Source of the DNA: CAVZTX01 sp963778375
GTDB taxonomy: Bacteria; Chloroflexota; Ktedonobacteria; Ktedonobacterales; Ktedonobacteraceae
Direction: 5' to 3'
DNA length: 64,000 nucleotides
NCBI GenBank assembly: GCA_963778375.1
Contig: CAVZTX010000035.1
Span: forward strand, 12,577-76,576
Positions 8,477 to 17,721 of this stretch are shown piece after piece. The notes under the pieces are model-generated. The model saw only the letters and a list, made by a program, of their open reading frames with translations, was not told the origin of the DNA and ran no database searches. Each line of letters starts with the position of its first letter. Positions within the stretch are counted from its first letter, which is position 1. A program made the translations under genes and the position numbers.

Positions 8477-10270
8477 CTACCCCTTTTTCCCGTGTACTAG
8501 ACGAACCATTGAAAGGACAAGCATCGCGACAAGCGGGAGAAACCAGGGCCACAAACCACGCAGGTACGACCAGTGAAAACCCGGAAGCCCCGGAATCGAG
8601 CTGTGCTGAAATCCCCAGGTGAAAAGAGCATAGAGACTGAACATGCTGAACGTCAGAATGGATATGCTTAGCGGGAAACGTGGCATCATACTAAAGCGTT
8701 GTAACCACGAAGGTCTGGCTCCAACCGCAACGGATGCAGCCAGGGCAAGCAGCCCTAAGAAGGTAATAGTATACCATGGCCAGAACCAGGGACTTCCAAA
8801 GATACAGTAAAGTAGCCATGCAATCGCCATCCAACATACGAGATGCGCAGTCGTGTGCAGGCTGTTTCTGACTTTCCAGCATAACCAGCCGTACGCTCCA
8901 ATAAAGCCCAGAATACTTAGAATATGAGTCACCTTTTCGACAGAGGCAGCGGAAACGCCAGTAGAAGAAAACGCCCGCAGTTGCACGATACTCTTGTAAA
9001 GGTTCGTGAGAAATTCGGGCAGGCTATTCACATTCTGAGAGGTACTAGGATTGGCAAACAGCGCCGTAAATGTTGACCCATGCAGCCAAAACGGAATATA
9101 GAGGAGAACCACCGTGATCAAGTAGCTTGCCCCAATCAGCAGAACAGCGCGAAATCTCCTCGGCTGAGACCACGCGTACAACAGAAGACCAGGAACAAAG
9201 ATCGCGGCATTTACCTTGATGCCGCTAGCCAGGGCAAGTACGACAGCAACACCAATCCAGAATATAGGTCTACTACCAGCATTCCTCTCCTGTCCATACA
9301 TAAGCACCCAGATAGCTAGCAGAATCAGAAAAAGCATCAACACATCCGCATGGACATTGACACATGTCTCAAAAAGTATCAAGGGATTCCAGGCAAAAGC
9401 CAGCGTCACCTGCTTGCGTCCGAGCAGTGACAAAGAACCACCTTGACCTTGTAACTTTCCACTCAGAATCCAGATCAACTGTGTTGAACCCAGGTGTACC
9501 ATCAGTCCAAACAGGCGAAGCAGCAGAACCACAGGTGAGATCGATGTAAGGCCAAGCTTGAGTGCAAGCCATTGCAGTGCCGCAATCGGGCCAACCCAGG
9601 TTGGGCCGTAAAGAGATGGCTGTTGCTTCCAGAAGATAGAGGAGTAGATAGGATCAGCATGTATGGCCGTTGGAGCAATAGTGAACGGATTGAGATGATA
9701 AAGCGTAGCCATGCGGGCATAGCCAATATACAAGAACAGGTCTTGCGATGTGACAATAGGAATAAGCACATACATTATGCCCAGAAGGAGGGTAGAAATA
9801 AGCAAATAGCGGTGTGTAATCCTTCGAGGGAGAACGTATAGAGCACCAAGGTAAATCAGAAAGACCGCCAGGAAAGTTCCAAAAAGGAACATAGCCTCCT
9901 TCCAGGCAAGCAGGTAAAAAGATAGGGCAACCTGCTGGCTGGCCGTTATCATCAAAGTAATATCCGCCCCGTGAGGAAAAAGCATATGAGTGGGCCAAAG
10001 AGTCCACGACCAACTATTTGGAAGCAGCGCGCTAAAAAATCCAAGACCCTGCAAAGGGAAGACGGCATCTAAGAGGAAAATAGCGCCTGCCATAGCCAAC
10101 AGGAGAACCATCGGTAGCAGGCGTTCTCCTAGGGAACCATCCATTTGCTCTATCGCAGCTTGGCTGTTATCAGCAGATGGATACGCTGTTTTGTCCTCTA
10201 GATGATCTTTTAGCCGTAACCAATGACGTATCCCTGTGACAAACGCACGTCGATAACTTATCTTTTGCAT
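8477..10270 (-). CDS. GT-C-type polyprenyl-phosphate-mannose mannosyltransferase-like membrane protein
   Basis: 597 residues from the ATG at 10270; the longer frame starts with a TTG at 10330. About a dozen predicted membrane helices follow a roughly 55-residue N-terminal tail. SQDLFLYIGYARMATLYHLNPFT resembles the acidic first loop of MptB/GT87-type mannosyltransferases, and CVNVHADVLMLF contains the NxHxD-like motif of these enzymes. Such proteins take sugars from a lipid carrier on the outer face of the membrane to build glycans or glycolipids. The exact sugar and acceptor are unknown. No ribosome site is obvious before the ATG, so the start is uncertain. A second GT-C protein lies at 49780. 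Confidence 0.75.
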   Translation of the reverse strand: MQKISYRRAFVTGIRHWLRLKDHLEDKTAYPSADNSQAAIEQMDGSLGERLLPMVLLLAMAGAIFLLDAVFPLQGLGFFSALLPNSWSWTLWPTHMLFPHGADITLMITASQQVALSFYLLAWKEAMFLFGTFLAVFLIYLGALYVLPRRITHRYLLISTLLLGIMYVLIPIVTSQDLFLYIGYARMATLYHLNPFTIAPTAIHADPIYSSIFWKQQPSLYGPTWVGPIAALQWLALKLGLTSISPVVLLLRLFGLMVHLGSTQLIWILSGKLQGQGGSLSLLGRKQVTLAFAWNPLILFETCVNVHADVLMLFLILLAIWVLMYGQERNAGSRPIFWIGVAVVLALASGIKVNAAIFVPGLLLYAWSQPRRFRAVLLIGASYLITVVLLYIPFWLHGSTFTALFANPSTSQNVNSLPEFLTNLYKSIVQLRAFSSTGVSAASVEKVTHILSILGFIGAYGWLCWKVRNSLHTTAHLVCWMAIAWLLYCIFGSPWFWPWYTITFLGLLALAASVAVGARPSWLQRFSMMPRFPLSISILTFSMFSLYALFTWGFQHSSIPGLPGFHWSYLRGLWPWFLPLVAMLVLSMVRLVHGKKG

Positions 10271-10541
10271 CTTCAAGTAAGCTTTACCATAAAATCTCTC
10301 ATTTGTTGAGAAGACAAATATCTCAACCAAACAATCTCAAGCCACGCATACCAAAGCCCTTTTTTCCTTCTCATCCTCCGAGAGACCCATCTTCACTATG
10401 TACACTACGATTCAGTGCGGCCGAAATATACATTTTCCAGAAGATTCTATATGGTTTTGTCCAGCATTCTATATTGTAAACACAACAATAAAAGCGATAT
10501 TGGGTTGAATGAACATAAAACGGAAGAGCCGCGCATCGCCA

Positions 10542-10570
10542 TTGTAAGCCTGTGTAGAGTATGTTATGAT
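10542..10570 (+). promoter_or_regulatory. Promoter giving a near-leaderless transcript
   Basis: TTGTAA (10542-10547) and TATGAT (10565-10570) lie exactly 17 bases apart. Transcription should start about 10577, within a few bases of the ATG at 10580 of the WYL regulator, which has only a weak ribosome site. The rest of the divergent intergenic region (10271-10541) shows no gene. Confidence 0.5.
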
Positions 10571-10579
10571 AGAAGAGCT

Positions 10580-11506
10580 ATGAATCGCATTGATCGTCTG
10601 ACTGCCATCATCCTACTCCTACAAGGAGGCAGACGTACTGCTGGCGAAATCGCTCGTCGTTTTGAGGTATCGAAGCGCACAGTTTTTCGCGACATCGAAG
10701 CCCTCTGTGAAATGGGTGTGCCGATTGTAACCGAATCGGGTACACATGGTGGCTATACAATGATGCCGGATTACTCTCTAGCCCCGCTCCAATTAACAAT
10801 GCGCGAAGCTCTCCTATTGCGTCTGGCACTAAGTAGTGTTTCCCAGCTCGCCGATACTCCCTTCAAACAGGAACGCGAGTCGTTGCTTGCCAAGATGCAG
10901 GTTCTGATTCCCACGCAGCATCAGCAAGATACCGAACACCTTTTGCAAACGATCCACCTCGACATTCCCCCGCGTACCTACGCTGTGCCGTTTATTGAAC
11001 AGCTCCTGGAAAGCGCTCACATAGGCCAATGGCTTCTCATTTCGTATCGTTCAGCACAGCAAGCCTCGCAGCAAACGATCCTTCCCCATCGTCTCTATTC
11101 TGCCTCCGGCTTCTGGTACTGCGAGGCCTACTCCCTTGAACGCCGGGAAGAACGTACTTACCGCGTTGACCGCTTTGTGGAAGTGAAGGCGACCCAACCT
11201 CCGCAACACATTGAATTCTCAAACACAGAGCTTCCTTACGACCATCCCTCGCATCCAGAAGTACGCATCCAACTGACAGCACGTGGCGTTCTGATGATGG
11301 AGCGTGACCGTAACCTGGGTGACGCTATTCAACCACATGATGAGGATGGAGGACTCCTCTGTTTTCGTTGCCCTCCAAGTGAGTACGACTGGTTAGTACG
11401 TACAGTGCTCAACCTTGGTTCCGATGCTAAAGTGCTGGCACCTGATACCTTGCGCCACCTTGTACACCACGCTGCCCTGAACATTGCCCATCGTTACGTA
11501 GAATAG
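10580..11506 (+). CDS. YafY-type transcriptional regulator (HTH plus WYL domain)
   Basis: 308 residues from the ATG at 10580. Residues 1-55 form a DeoR-like winged helix (RTAGEIARRFEVSKRTVFRDIEAL), typical of YafY/PafC proteins. The middle and C-terminal parts correspond to the WYL domain (ISYRSAQQ ... RLYSASGFWYCEAY ... RTYRVDRF) and its C-terminal extension. These are ligand-responsive DNA-binding regulators. The next gene, a small VOC protein 80 bases downstream on the same strand, is the likely target or partner, as such pairs are common. An upstream in-frame start at 10415 would lie ahead of the predicted promoter and is rejected. Confidence 0.85.
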   Translation: MNRIDRLTAIILLLQGGRRTAGEIARRFEVSKRTVFRDIEALCEMGVPIVTESGTHGGYTMMPDYSLAPLQLTMREALLLRLALSSVSQLADTPFKQERESLLAKMQVLIPTQHQQDTEHLLQTIHLDIPPRTYAVPFIEQLLESAHIGQWLLISYRSAQQASQQTILPHRLYSASGFWYCEAYSLERREERTYRVDRFVEVKATQPPQHIEFSNTELPYDHPSHPEVRIQLTARGVLMMERDRNLGDAIQPHDEDGGLLCFRCPPSEYDWLVRTVLNLGSDAKVLAPDTLRHLVHHAALNIAHRYVE

Positions 11507-11585
11507 TGACATAGGCTTGTCACCATTCCTCCCGTATACTCATCTTAGAGTAACGATACCACCACAAATGGAAAAGGAGAAAGTT

Positions 11586-12011
11586 ATGAAAGTCTTGTTT
11601 GTCGCTGGCTTCGGGCCGATTGTCTCGGATATGCAAGCAGATCAAGTATTTTACGGGGAGGCATTGGGATTGCCACTTGAGGGTGATGAGTCCTATCTCT
11701 CCACACAACAACTCAATGGTGTAAAGCACTTCGCACTCTGGCCCCTCTCGGGAGCCGCGCAATCCTGTTTCGGGACAGAGCGCTGGCCAGATGATTTGCC
11801 CATACCCCAGGGCTGGATCGAGTTTGACGTCGAGGATGTGGAGGCCGCCACAGCAGAGCTAACAAACAAGGGTTACCGTGTGCTGGTTGCAGCCAGGCAA
11901 GAGCCGTGGGGACAAACTGTCACACGGCTCTTAGGACCGGAGGGCCTGCTCATCGGCATTACGTATACCCCATTCCTCCGACCAGAACAGGCGCAAACCA
12001 CTACTTCCTGA
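11586..12011 (+). CDS. VOC superfamily protein (glyoxalase/bleomycin-resistance fold)
   Basis: 141 residues from the ATG at 11586, which has AAGGAGAAAG upstream. The sequence MKVLFVAGFGPIVSDMQADQVFYGEALGLPLEG, followed by HFALWPLSG and WIEFDVEDVEAATAEL, then GQTVTRLLGPEGLLIGI, is the paired beta-alpha-beta-beta-beta layout of VOC proteins. Members bind metal and act as glyoxalases, dioxygenases or drug-binding proteins. The usual first His/Glu ligands are not clear, so the activity is unassigned. It follows the WYL regulator and is probably controlled by it. Confidence 0.75.
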   Translation: MKVLFVAGFGPIVSDMQADQVFYGEALGLPLEGDESYLSTQQLNGVKHFALWPLSGAAQSCFGTERWPDDLPIPQGWIEFDVEDVEAATAELTNKGYRVLVAARQEPWGQTVTRLLGPEGLLIGITYTPFLRPEQAQTTTS

Positions 12012-12045
12012 CAATGCAAAACTAACGTTCTACTGGACTGATCAC

Positions 12046-13887
12046 TTATTCCGGTGACAGACCCCAGTGCTCCGGCGACCGCCACAGGCTTGAGAGGATC
12101 AATTCGCGGATAAACAACAGTTCTTTCGGCAACCGGTCGTATAACTTCATAAACAACTCTTCATGCGAGAGTAGTTCCCGCTGCCAGGCATCCCTGTCAA
12201 CCGACATCAGTTCATTGAACTGCTCTCGCGTGAAACCCTCCATCCCACGCCAGTCCAGATCCTCATAACGAGGCATCCATCCTATCGGACTCTCGATACC
12301 GAATGTACGGCCGTGCGAGCGCTCAACGATCCATTTCAGGACGCGAAAGTTCTCGCCAAAACCAGACCACAAGAAGTTACCATCCGTGTTCCGCCGGAAC
12401 CAGTTCACACAGAAAACCCGCAGCGGATTCGGCAATTGCCGCCCAAAATTTAGCCAGTGGTTAAAGTAATCGGCCATGTGATAGCCAACAAACGGCAACA
12501 TCGCAAATGGGTCACGGCGGACCTCACCAAGCTTGCCAACAGCAGCAGCAGTCATTTCCGAGCCCATCGTCGCTGCTGCATACACGCCATAGTTCCAATT
12601 GAATGCCTGGTAGACCAGCGGCACCGTATCTGAGCGTCGGCCACCGAAAATAAATGCCGAAATCGGGACGCCTTCCGGGTCATCGGCCGCCGGGTCAATC
12701 ACCGGACATTGCCGAATCGGCGCGGTGAAGCGTGCATTCGGATGGGCTGCCTTGCGCCCACTATCTGGTGTCCAATCCCGGCCGATCCAGTCAATCAGAT
12801 GTGCAGGTAGAGTCTTAGTCATACCCTCCCACCATACATCGCCATCATCGGTCAGCGCAACGTTCGTGAAAATGCTGTTTTCGCGCATCGACGCCATCGC
12901 ATTCGGATTGGATTGCATACTAGTACCGGGCGCAACACCGAAGAAACCTGCTTCAGGATTAATCGCTCGCAGATTGCCATCCGCTCCTAACTTGATCCAG
13001 GCAATGTCATCACCAACAGTCGTTACCTTCCAACCCTCCTCCTGGAACACCTTAGGCGGGATCAGCATGGCGAAGTTGGTCTTGCCACAAGCGCTGGGAA
13101 ATGCAGCAGCTACATAGGTTTTCTCACCCTGCGGGTTCTCAACTCCGAGAATGAGCATATGCTCAGCCAGCCAGCCCTCATCCAGCGCGAGTACCGATGC
13201 GATGCGTAGTGCGAAACACTTCTTGCCGAGTAATGCATTACCGCCATAGCCAGAACCATAGGACCAGATCGAGCGCTCCTCAGGAAAATGAACAATGTAC
13301 TTGGTCTCATTGTTGCAGGGCCACGGAACATCCCTTTGGTCTGGTTCAAGTGGCATACCAACCGAGTGCATGCATGGAACAAAGTCACCATCTTCTTTCA
13401 GCACATCGTACACAGCCCGTCCCATACGCGTCATAATGCGCATACTCACGACAACATAGGGCGAGTCACTCAATTCGATGCCTATATGTGCAATTGGTGA
13501 GCCAAGCGGTCCCATACTGAAAGGAATCACATACATCGTTCGCCCGCGCATGCAGCCATTGAACAGTCTACCCAGCGTCTCCTTCATCTCCCTGGGCTGC
13601 ACCCAATTGTTCGTCGGGCCAGCATCATTCTTGCTCAGTGAGCAAATAAAGGTTCGATCTTCGACCCGTGCAACATCGCCCGGGTCTGAGCGAGCCAGGA
13701 AGCTATTGGGCCGCTTCTCAGGATTAAGCCGGATAAACGTCCCCGACTCGATCATCTGCTCGCATAGGTAATCATACTCCTCCCGCGAACCATCACACCA
13801 GTAAACCTGATCAGGTTTGCACAACGCCACCATCTCCTCGACCCAATCGCGCAGTTTCACGTTCGTAACATAACTCGGTATCTGCAT
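12046..13887 (-). CDS. pckG: Phosphoenolpyruvate carboxykinase (GTP)
   Basis: 613 residues, the usual length of GTP-dependent PEP carboxykinase (EC 4.1.1.32), which converts oxaloacetate and GTP to PEP, CO2 and GDP in gluconeogenesis. Visible motifs include AAFPSACGKTNFAML with the P-loop and hyper-reactive Cys, the metal-site region VTTVGDDIAWI, NPEAGFFGVAPGTS, and FIFGGRRSDTVPLVYQAFNW. The ATG at 13887 has a near-perfect ACAAGGAGG site. It converges with the VOC gene with only 34 bases between stops. Confidence 0.97.
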   Translation of the reverse strand: MQIPSYVTNVKLRDWVEEMVALCKPDQVYWCDGSREEYDYLCEQMIESGTFIRLNPEKRPNSFLARSDPGDVARVEDRTFICSLSKNDAGPTNNWVQPREMKETLGRLFNGCMRGRTMYVIPFSMGPLGSPIAHIGIELSDSPYVVVSMRIMTRMGRAVYDVLKEDGDFVPCMHSVGMPLEPDQRDVPWPCNNETKYIVHFPEERSIWSYGSGYGGNALLGKKCFALRIASVLALDEGWLAEHMLILGVENPQGEKTYVAAAFPSACGKTNFAMLIPPKVFQEEGWKVTTVGDDIAWIKLGADGNLRAINPEAGFFGVAPGTSMQSNPNAMASMRENSIFTNVALTDDGDVWWEGMTKTLPAHLIDWIGRDWTPDSGRKAAHPNARFTAPIRQCPVIDPAADDPEGVPISAFIFGGRRSDTVPLVYQAFNWNYGVYAAATMGSEMTAAAVGKLGEVRRDPFAMLPFVGYHMADYFNHWLNFGRQLPNPLRVFCVNWFRRNTDGNFLWSGFGENFRVLKWIVERSHGRTFGIESPIGWMPRYEDLDWRGMEGFTREQFNELMSVDRDAWQRELLSHEELFMKLYDRLPKELLFIRELILSSLWRSPEHWGLSPE

Positions 13888-13983
13888 CCTACCTCCTTGT
13901 AGTCATTACACGTCAACGGGACACAACACAGGTTCAGTGTCCCATCTTGTGAGTCTCAAGCCGCCTTATATGTGAATCTTGTT

Positions 13984-14011
13984 TATGTATATCACCATTA
14001 TTATCTCACAA
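13984..14011 (-). promoter_or_regulatory. Candidate pckG promoter
   Basis: On the minus strand TTGTGA (14011-14006) and TACATA (13989-13984) are 16 bases apart, about 100 bases before the pckG start. A plausible but weak sigma-70-type promoter. Confidence 0.35.
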
Positions 14012-14110
14012 TAAAGCGAGGTCATATCACAATCTGGGCAGGACTGCATGTTTTAACATAATGAGATTTTTTCAAAGCAAACCGAGGGAAATTTTGTAGA
14101 GGAGGGAAAA

Positions 14111-14184
14111 GGGTGACCGATGGGGCTTGAACCCACAACCGCTGGAGCCACAATCCAGAGCTCTGCCGATTGAGCTACGGTCAC
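14111..14184 (-). tRNA. tRNA-His (GUG)
   Basis: The minus strand folds into a cloverleaf: acceptor arms GTGACCG/CGGTCAC with the extra 5' G (G-1) opposite discriminator C73, a hallmark of tRNA-His; D-arm with AGCTC...GAGC; anticodon stem CTGGA/TCCAG around loop TTGTGGC with anticodon GTG; and T-arm GGTTCAAGCCC. The CCA end is not encoded (the genome continues CTTTT). Confidence 0.95.
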
Positions 14185-14373
14185 CACACAACACGTTCTC
14201 ACGTACCGTCAGTATAGTCCACGCCTCACCGGATGTCAATAGTTCATGACCCGTCAAGTTAAACCCATACTTACATTTTCCCCATTTCTATGGTAGACTT
14301 ACATTGAACCCTGCGGATTACTACTTGTTCATTGTCTCTACCATCTCTTGTCAGCAACTCAAAGGGAGGGAGC

Positions 14374-15075
14374 ATGGACCCTAACCTGTTTGACGAGTTC
14401 ACTAAATCACTCGCAACCAAAACCTCGCGCCGCCAGGCACTTAAAACGTTCGCCGCAACCACATTAGGCGGAATACTCGCCTTCACAGGCATCCCCAACG
14501 CCTTCGCTCGCAGAAAATGTCCACCTGGCAGCACAGATTGCAATGGAAAATGTGTCAACACCTCTAATGACCCCAAAAACTGTGGCATCTGCAATCTTAC
14601 CTGCCGCTCAGGCCTGTGTTGCAACTCCCTATGTTGTGCGGATGGCGACGTCTGTTGTAACAATACCTGCATCAACCTGAACGTCGATCCCAATAACTGC
14701 GGCGCGTGCGGCACTTCCTGCTCATCTGGAAGCTGCTGTAACGGATCGTGCTGTCCTGATGGTACCGTCTGCTGCAATGGAACCTGCGTGAACCTCAACA
14801 CCGATCCCAACAATTGCGGCGCGTGCGGCCACGTCTGCCCAGGCGGCGTCTGCAATAACGGCATGTGTCCTTGCACAGCTCCAGGCTGCGCCAGCCCATG
14901 CCCAGCCAATGGTGCCTGCGACTGCGTCGACACAGTTGATATAGGCGTCGTATGCGTACATCCAATCTGTACCGGCACAAGCTGCACCAAAAGCTCGGAT
15001 TGCGCCTCCGGCCAGGTCTGTTTCTCGCAGGGCTGCTGTGGAGGTGGCACATTCTGCGTCCCCACCTGCTCATAA
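14374..15075 (+). CDS. Tat-exported Cys-rich repeat protein (Stig1-like modules)
   Basis: 233 residues from the ATG at 14374, with AAAGGGAGGG just upstream. Residues 22-50 are a twin-arginine signal (TSRRQALKTFAAT, hydrophobic stretch, FAR). The mature region of about 180 residues has 42 Cys by my count. It is built of modules of the type CVNLNTDPNNCGACG-x-C-x-G-xCC-NG-x-CC, like the plant Stig1-type and bacterial Cys-knot-like secreted proteins. Function unknown; it may be an extracellular binding or structural protein. Tat export of such a Cys-rich chain is notable because Tat carries folded proteins. A longer antisense frame is an artefact of this repeat. Confidence 0.8.
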   Translation: MDPNLFDEFTKSLATKTSRRQALKTFAATTLGGILAFTGIPNAFARRKCPPGSTDCNGKCVNTSNDPKNCGICNLTCRSGLCCNSLCCADGDVCCNNTCINLNVDPNNCGACGTSCSSGSCCNGSCCPDGTVCCNGTCVNLNTDPNNCGACGHVCPGGVCNNGMCPCTAPGCASPCPANGACDCVDTVDIGVVCVHPICTGTSCTKSSDCASGQVCFSQGCCGGGTFCVPTCS

Positions 15076-15088
15076 CCTCAAACAATTG

Positions 15089-15142
15089 CTGACAATGCGG
15101 GAGCGCCGTGGATCACGGTCCACGGCGCTCCCGCATTGTCAG
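15089..15142. terminator. Perfect 24-bp inverted repeat, 6-base loop
   Basis: The arms 15089-15112 and 15119-15142 (CTGACAATGCGGGAGCGCCG...) are exactly complementary over 24 bases, with TCACGG as loop. It lies between the Cys-rich gene and the cysE promoter and probably ends transcription or protects the mRNA end. No T-tract follows on either strand, so a simple intrinsic terminator is not certain. Confidence 0.55.
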
Positions 15143-15162
15143 TCACTGGCCGCTTCCTCCCC

Positions 15163-15191
15163 TTGACAATCCACCTTCTCTGCCATACACT
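15163..15191 (+). promoter_or_regulatory. cysE promoter
   Basis: Consensus TTGACA (15163-15168) and TACACT (15186-15191) with 17-base spacing, about 50 bases before the cysE start codon. Confidence 0.65.
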
Positions 15192-15243
15192 CCAAAGAGA
15201 AGCAACCCGATAGCCAGTTGAGAGGCAAAGGAAAGTAAAAAGC

Positions 15244-15975
15244 ATGTCACAAAGCATCCCAGAAGAAACGAGCAGCGACCAACTTTCCCTTCATGCCGAA
15301 CATGAACCCGACCTCTCGCAACTACCACAACTTCCTCCCGGCATCTACATTCCAGCACCCACCAGAATACCCCGTCGCAGAACACCCTGGCCCGACGCCA
15401 TCGACGTTATTTTCGAGAAAGACCCCGCGTGCCGCAACATCTTCGAAGCGCTTCTCTACCAGGGGCTATGGGCCATCTTCTACCATCGCATCGCCCATGC
15501 CCTATACAAAGCCCATATACCCTTCTTACCGCGTCTCATCTCGCAATTTGCCCGCTTCATCACCGGCGGCATCGAAATTCACCCCGGCGCACAAATCGGC
15601 AAAAGATTCTTCATCGACCATGGTGCAGGCGTCGTCATTGGAGAAACAACCGTAATTGGCAACAACGTCATGCTCTACCACCAGGTCACTCTAGGCGCAA
15701 CCGGCTGGTGGCGACCCGGCCCCGGTCGCCGCCAAAAGCGTCACCCAACCATCGAAGACGACGTTACCATCGGAGTAGGAGCCGCGATCCTGGGACCAAT
15801 TACCATAGGTCGAGGCAGCAAAATTGGCGCAATGGCACTGGTACTTGAATCAGTTCCAGCTAACTCAGTCGTTGCCGCCAAACCCGCCGAACTCCTGGTA
15901 AAGAGTGGCGAACCCCTTAAGCAACACCAGGAACTCACACAGGGGTGGAACGGGGAAATGGACTATCAGATTTAA
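15244..15975 (+). CDS. cysE: Serine O-acetyltransferase
   Basis: 243 residues. The central part DAIDVIFEKDPACRNIFEALLYQGLWAIFYHRIAHALY is the helical N-terminal region of CysE. It is followed by a left-handed beta-helix: HPGAQIGKRFFIDHGAGVVIGETTVIGNN, TLGATG, and HPTIEDDVTIGVGAAILGPITIG, with the catalytic His in DHGAG. The enzyme acetylates L-serine with acetyl-CoA, the first step of cysteine synthesis. About 40 extra N-terminal residues, Pro-rich and probably disordered, precede the family domain. The start ATG has AAAGGAAAG 12 bases upstream and its own promoter. No cysK is adjacent. It converges with the nucleoside hydrolase (stops two bases apart). Confidence 0.92.
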   Translation: MSQSIPEETSSDQLSLHAEHEPDLSQLPQLPPGIYIPAPTRIPRRRTPWPDAIDVIFEKDPACRNIFEALLYQGLWAIFYHRIAHALYKAHIPFLPRLISQFARFITGGIEIHPGAQIGKRFFIDHGAGVVIGETTVIGNNVMLYHQVTLGATGWWRPGPGRRQKRHPTIEDDVTIGVGAAILGPITIGRGSKIGAMALVLESVPANSVVAAKPAELLVKSGEPLKQHQELTQGWNGEMDYQI

Positions 15976-15977
15976 AC

Positions 15978-16907
15978 TTAATATGTCAGCAGTGTACTAA
16001 TAACCATATCCCAGAAACGCTTAACATCCAGCCCATAACCAACACGAGCATTCGGCTCCTTGCCCAACTTACCATAAACATCGCAAACAGTTCGGCCGGA
16101 TGTCCACTCGCCCACCGTCTCTATCTCAACATGCATCTCATGCCCGAGTATAATACTTGGATCAACGATAGCAGCAACCGCGCACGGATCATGCACCGGC
16201 GCGGCAGGAAAACCAAACACGCTGCGATACCGGTCCGCGAAGAAGACGAGTAAATCAGCAGCAAATGTCGCCACAGGCCGGTTGGCATCACGCAAACGGC
16301 TCGTCACTTCATCGGTCGCCAGCGCCTGGTGAGTCACCTCCAATGGACACATCGTAATCGGTCGACCACAACCAAAAACAATTGCAGCCGCCTCCGGATC
16401 AGTATGAATATTAAACTCGGCCGCCGGAGTCGTATTACCCAGACCTATCGCCCCACCCATCAACGAGATAGCCGCGATTTTAGACACAATCGTCGGCTCG
16501 CGACGTATCGCGGCAGCAATATTGGTTAGTGGCCCTGTAGGAACAATCGTAATATCCCCATCCGAACTCATCAGCAGTTCGATCAGCAAATCAACCGCGT
16601 GCTGCGGCGCAAGCTCGATATCGGGTTCGGGAACGTTCGGGCCATCCATCCCCGACTCACCATGAATATTGGGCGCATGATGTGCAGGCCGTACGAGTGG
16701 TCGCTCCATCCCCTTAGCAATAGGCACATTCCGAATATTGGCAAGTGAGCACACCTTCAAGGCATTCAGCGTCGTCTTCTCCACTGATTGATTGCCCGCA
16801 ACCGTAGTAATCGCCAGCAGCTCAATATCCGGGTGATGAGCCGCTAAAAGTATGGCGATAGCATCATCATGGCCGGGATCGCAGTCGAGGATGACTTTAT
16901 GTTTCAT
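15978..16907 (-). CDS. Inosine/uridine-preferring nucleoside hydrolase
   Basis: 309 residues. The N-terminal DCDPGHDDAIAILLA contains the Ca2+-binding Asp cluster (DxDxxxDD) of nucleoside N-ribohydrolases, and PAAEFNIHTDPEAA and HDPCAVAAI are the other family motifs. The enzyme cleaves the N-glycosidic bond of ribonucleosides in salvage. Specificity (inosine/uridine or other) is not resolved. It starts inside the 3' end of the membrane-protein gene (11-base overlap), so the two are co-transcribed. Confidence 0.92.
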   Translation of the reverse strand: MKHKVILDCDPGHDDAIAILLAAHHPDIELLAITTVAGNQSVEKTTLNALKVCSLANIRNVPIAKGMERPLVRPAHHAPNIHGESGMDGPNVPEPDIELAPQHAVDLLIELLMSSDGDITIVPTGPLTNIAAAIRREPTIVSKIAAISLMGGAIGLGNTTPAAEFNIHTDPEAAAIVFGCGRPITMCPLEVTHQALATDEVTSRLRDANRPVATFAADLLVFFADRYRSVFGFPAAPVHDPCAVAAIVDPSIILGHEMHVEIETVGEWTSGRTVCDVYGKLGKEPNARVGYGLDVKRFWDMVISTLLTY

Positions 16908-17721
16908 GATTCTTCATATCCTTGTGGGTTACTGTCAAATAGCCGACGAAGCCAATGATCAATATCGTCAATATCAGGGCAATCTTCCCATCACCCAACC
17001 CGAGACCACCCAAATACGGTTTTCCCACCCAGTCGGCAAACGAAGCGCCAAGTGGTCGAGTCACAACATAGGCAAACCAGAAGGCTGCTACCTCGTTCAA
17101 ACCAAATAACCAGTAAGCCAGGCCCGGGAGTGCGAACAATACCGCAAAGAGCAGAAGCGAAGGAAAGTAACCTAAGCGGAGCGTTGATGCGGTCATATCG
17201 CCTGCAGCGGTGCCAAGAGCAAACGTAGCCATCACCGTAGCCCAATAGAATAGCTCACGACGGCCACGGTAGACAGTATGGATGGACAACGTTTTCTCGC
17301 TCACGTACCAGATTACAAAGATAATGGCGAGAGCGGACGCAAAGAATATTGTTGATACCAGGTACGGAATACCTAGCACAACATGTGCAACATCGGCAGC
17401 CATTGTGCCGAATATTGCCACCATGACGACGGTTAACCAGTAAATCCACGCGATATAGCGACGCACCAGGAGCTGCAGGATCAGCGCAACAGCCAGGCCA
17501 ACACACCCGAGAGCTACCGCAACATATGGATTGATCTGGAAAACCAGATAGTCTGACGTTGACTCCCCCATAGCGGTGGTCAGCAATTTAATGATCCAGA
17601 AGTAGACTGTAATTTCCGGAACCTTTCTCAGAACCTGCATTACGCGCTGCATAGGTTGAGTGGTTCGGCTATGAATACCGGGATCAAGGTTGGGTTGGTA
17701 CCTTGGTATAGGTTTATTCAT
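16897..17721 (-). CDS. COG4705-type multispanning membrane protein
   Basis: 274 residues with about eight hydrophobic helices. It contains two related halves: KLLTTAMGESTSDYL near residue 45 and WATVMATFALGTAAGDMTA near residue 165, the internal repeat seen in the COG4705 family of uncharacterised membrane proteins. It ends with GLGLGDGKIAL and a last helix. No function is established for the family; the conserved GE/SD and GD residues within membranes suggest a transporter. The ATG at 17721 has AGGAG ten bases upstream. First gene of a two-gene unit with the nucleoside hydrolase, which may hint at a nucleoside or cation link. Confidence 0.7.
   Translation of the reverse strand: MNKPIPRYQPNLDPGIHSRTTQPMQRVMQVLRKVPEITVYFWIIKLLTTAMGESTSDYLVFQINPYVAVALGCVGLAVALILQLLVRRYIAWIYWLTVVMVAIFGTMAADVAHVVLGIPYLVSTIFFASALAIIFVIWYVSEKTLSIHTVYRGRRELFYWATVMATFALGTAAGDMTASTLRLGYFPSLLLFAVLFALPGLAYWLFGLNEVAAFWFAYVVTRPLGASFADWVGKPYLGGLGLGDGKIALILTILIIGFVGYLTVTHKDMKNHET

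Noticed and set aside
14271..15065. 264-codon open frame on the minus strand over the Cys-rich gene
   Set aside because: It is the complement of repeated TGC/TGT codons, giving Gln/Pro/His-rich text. It has no ribosome site, while the plus strand has a Tat signal and regular Cys modules.
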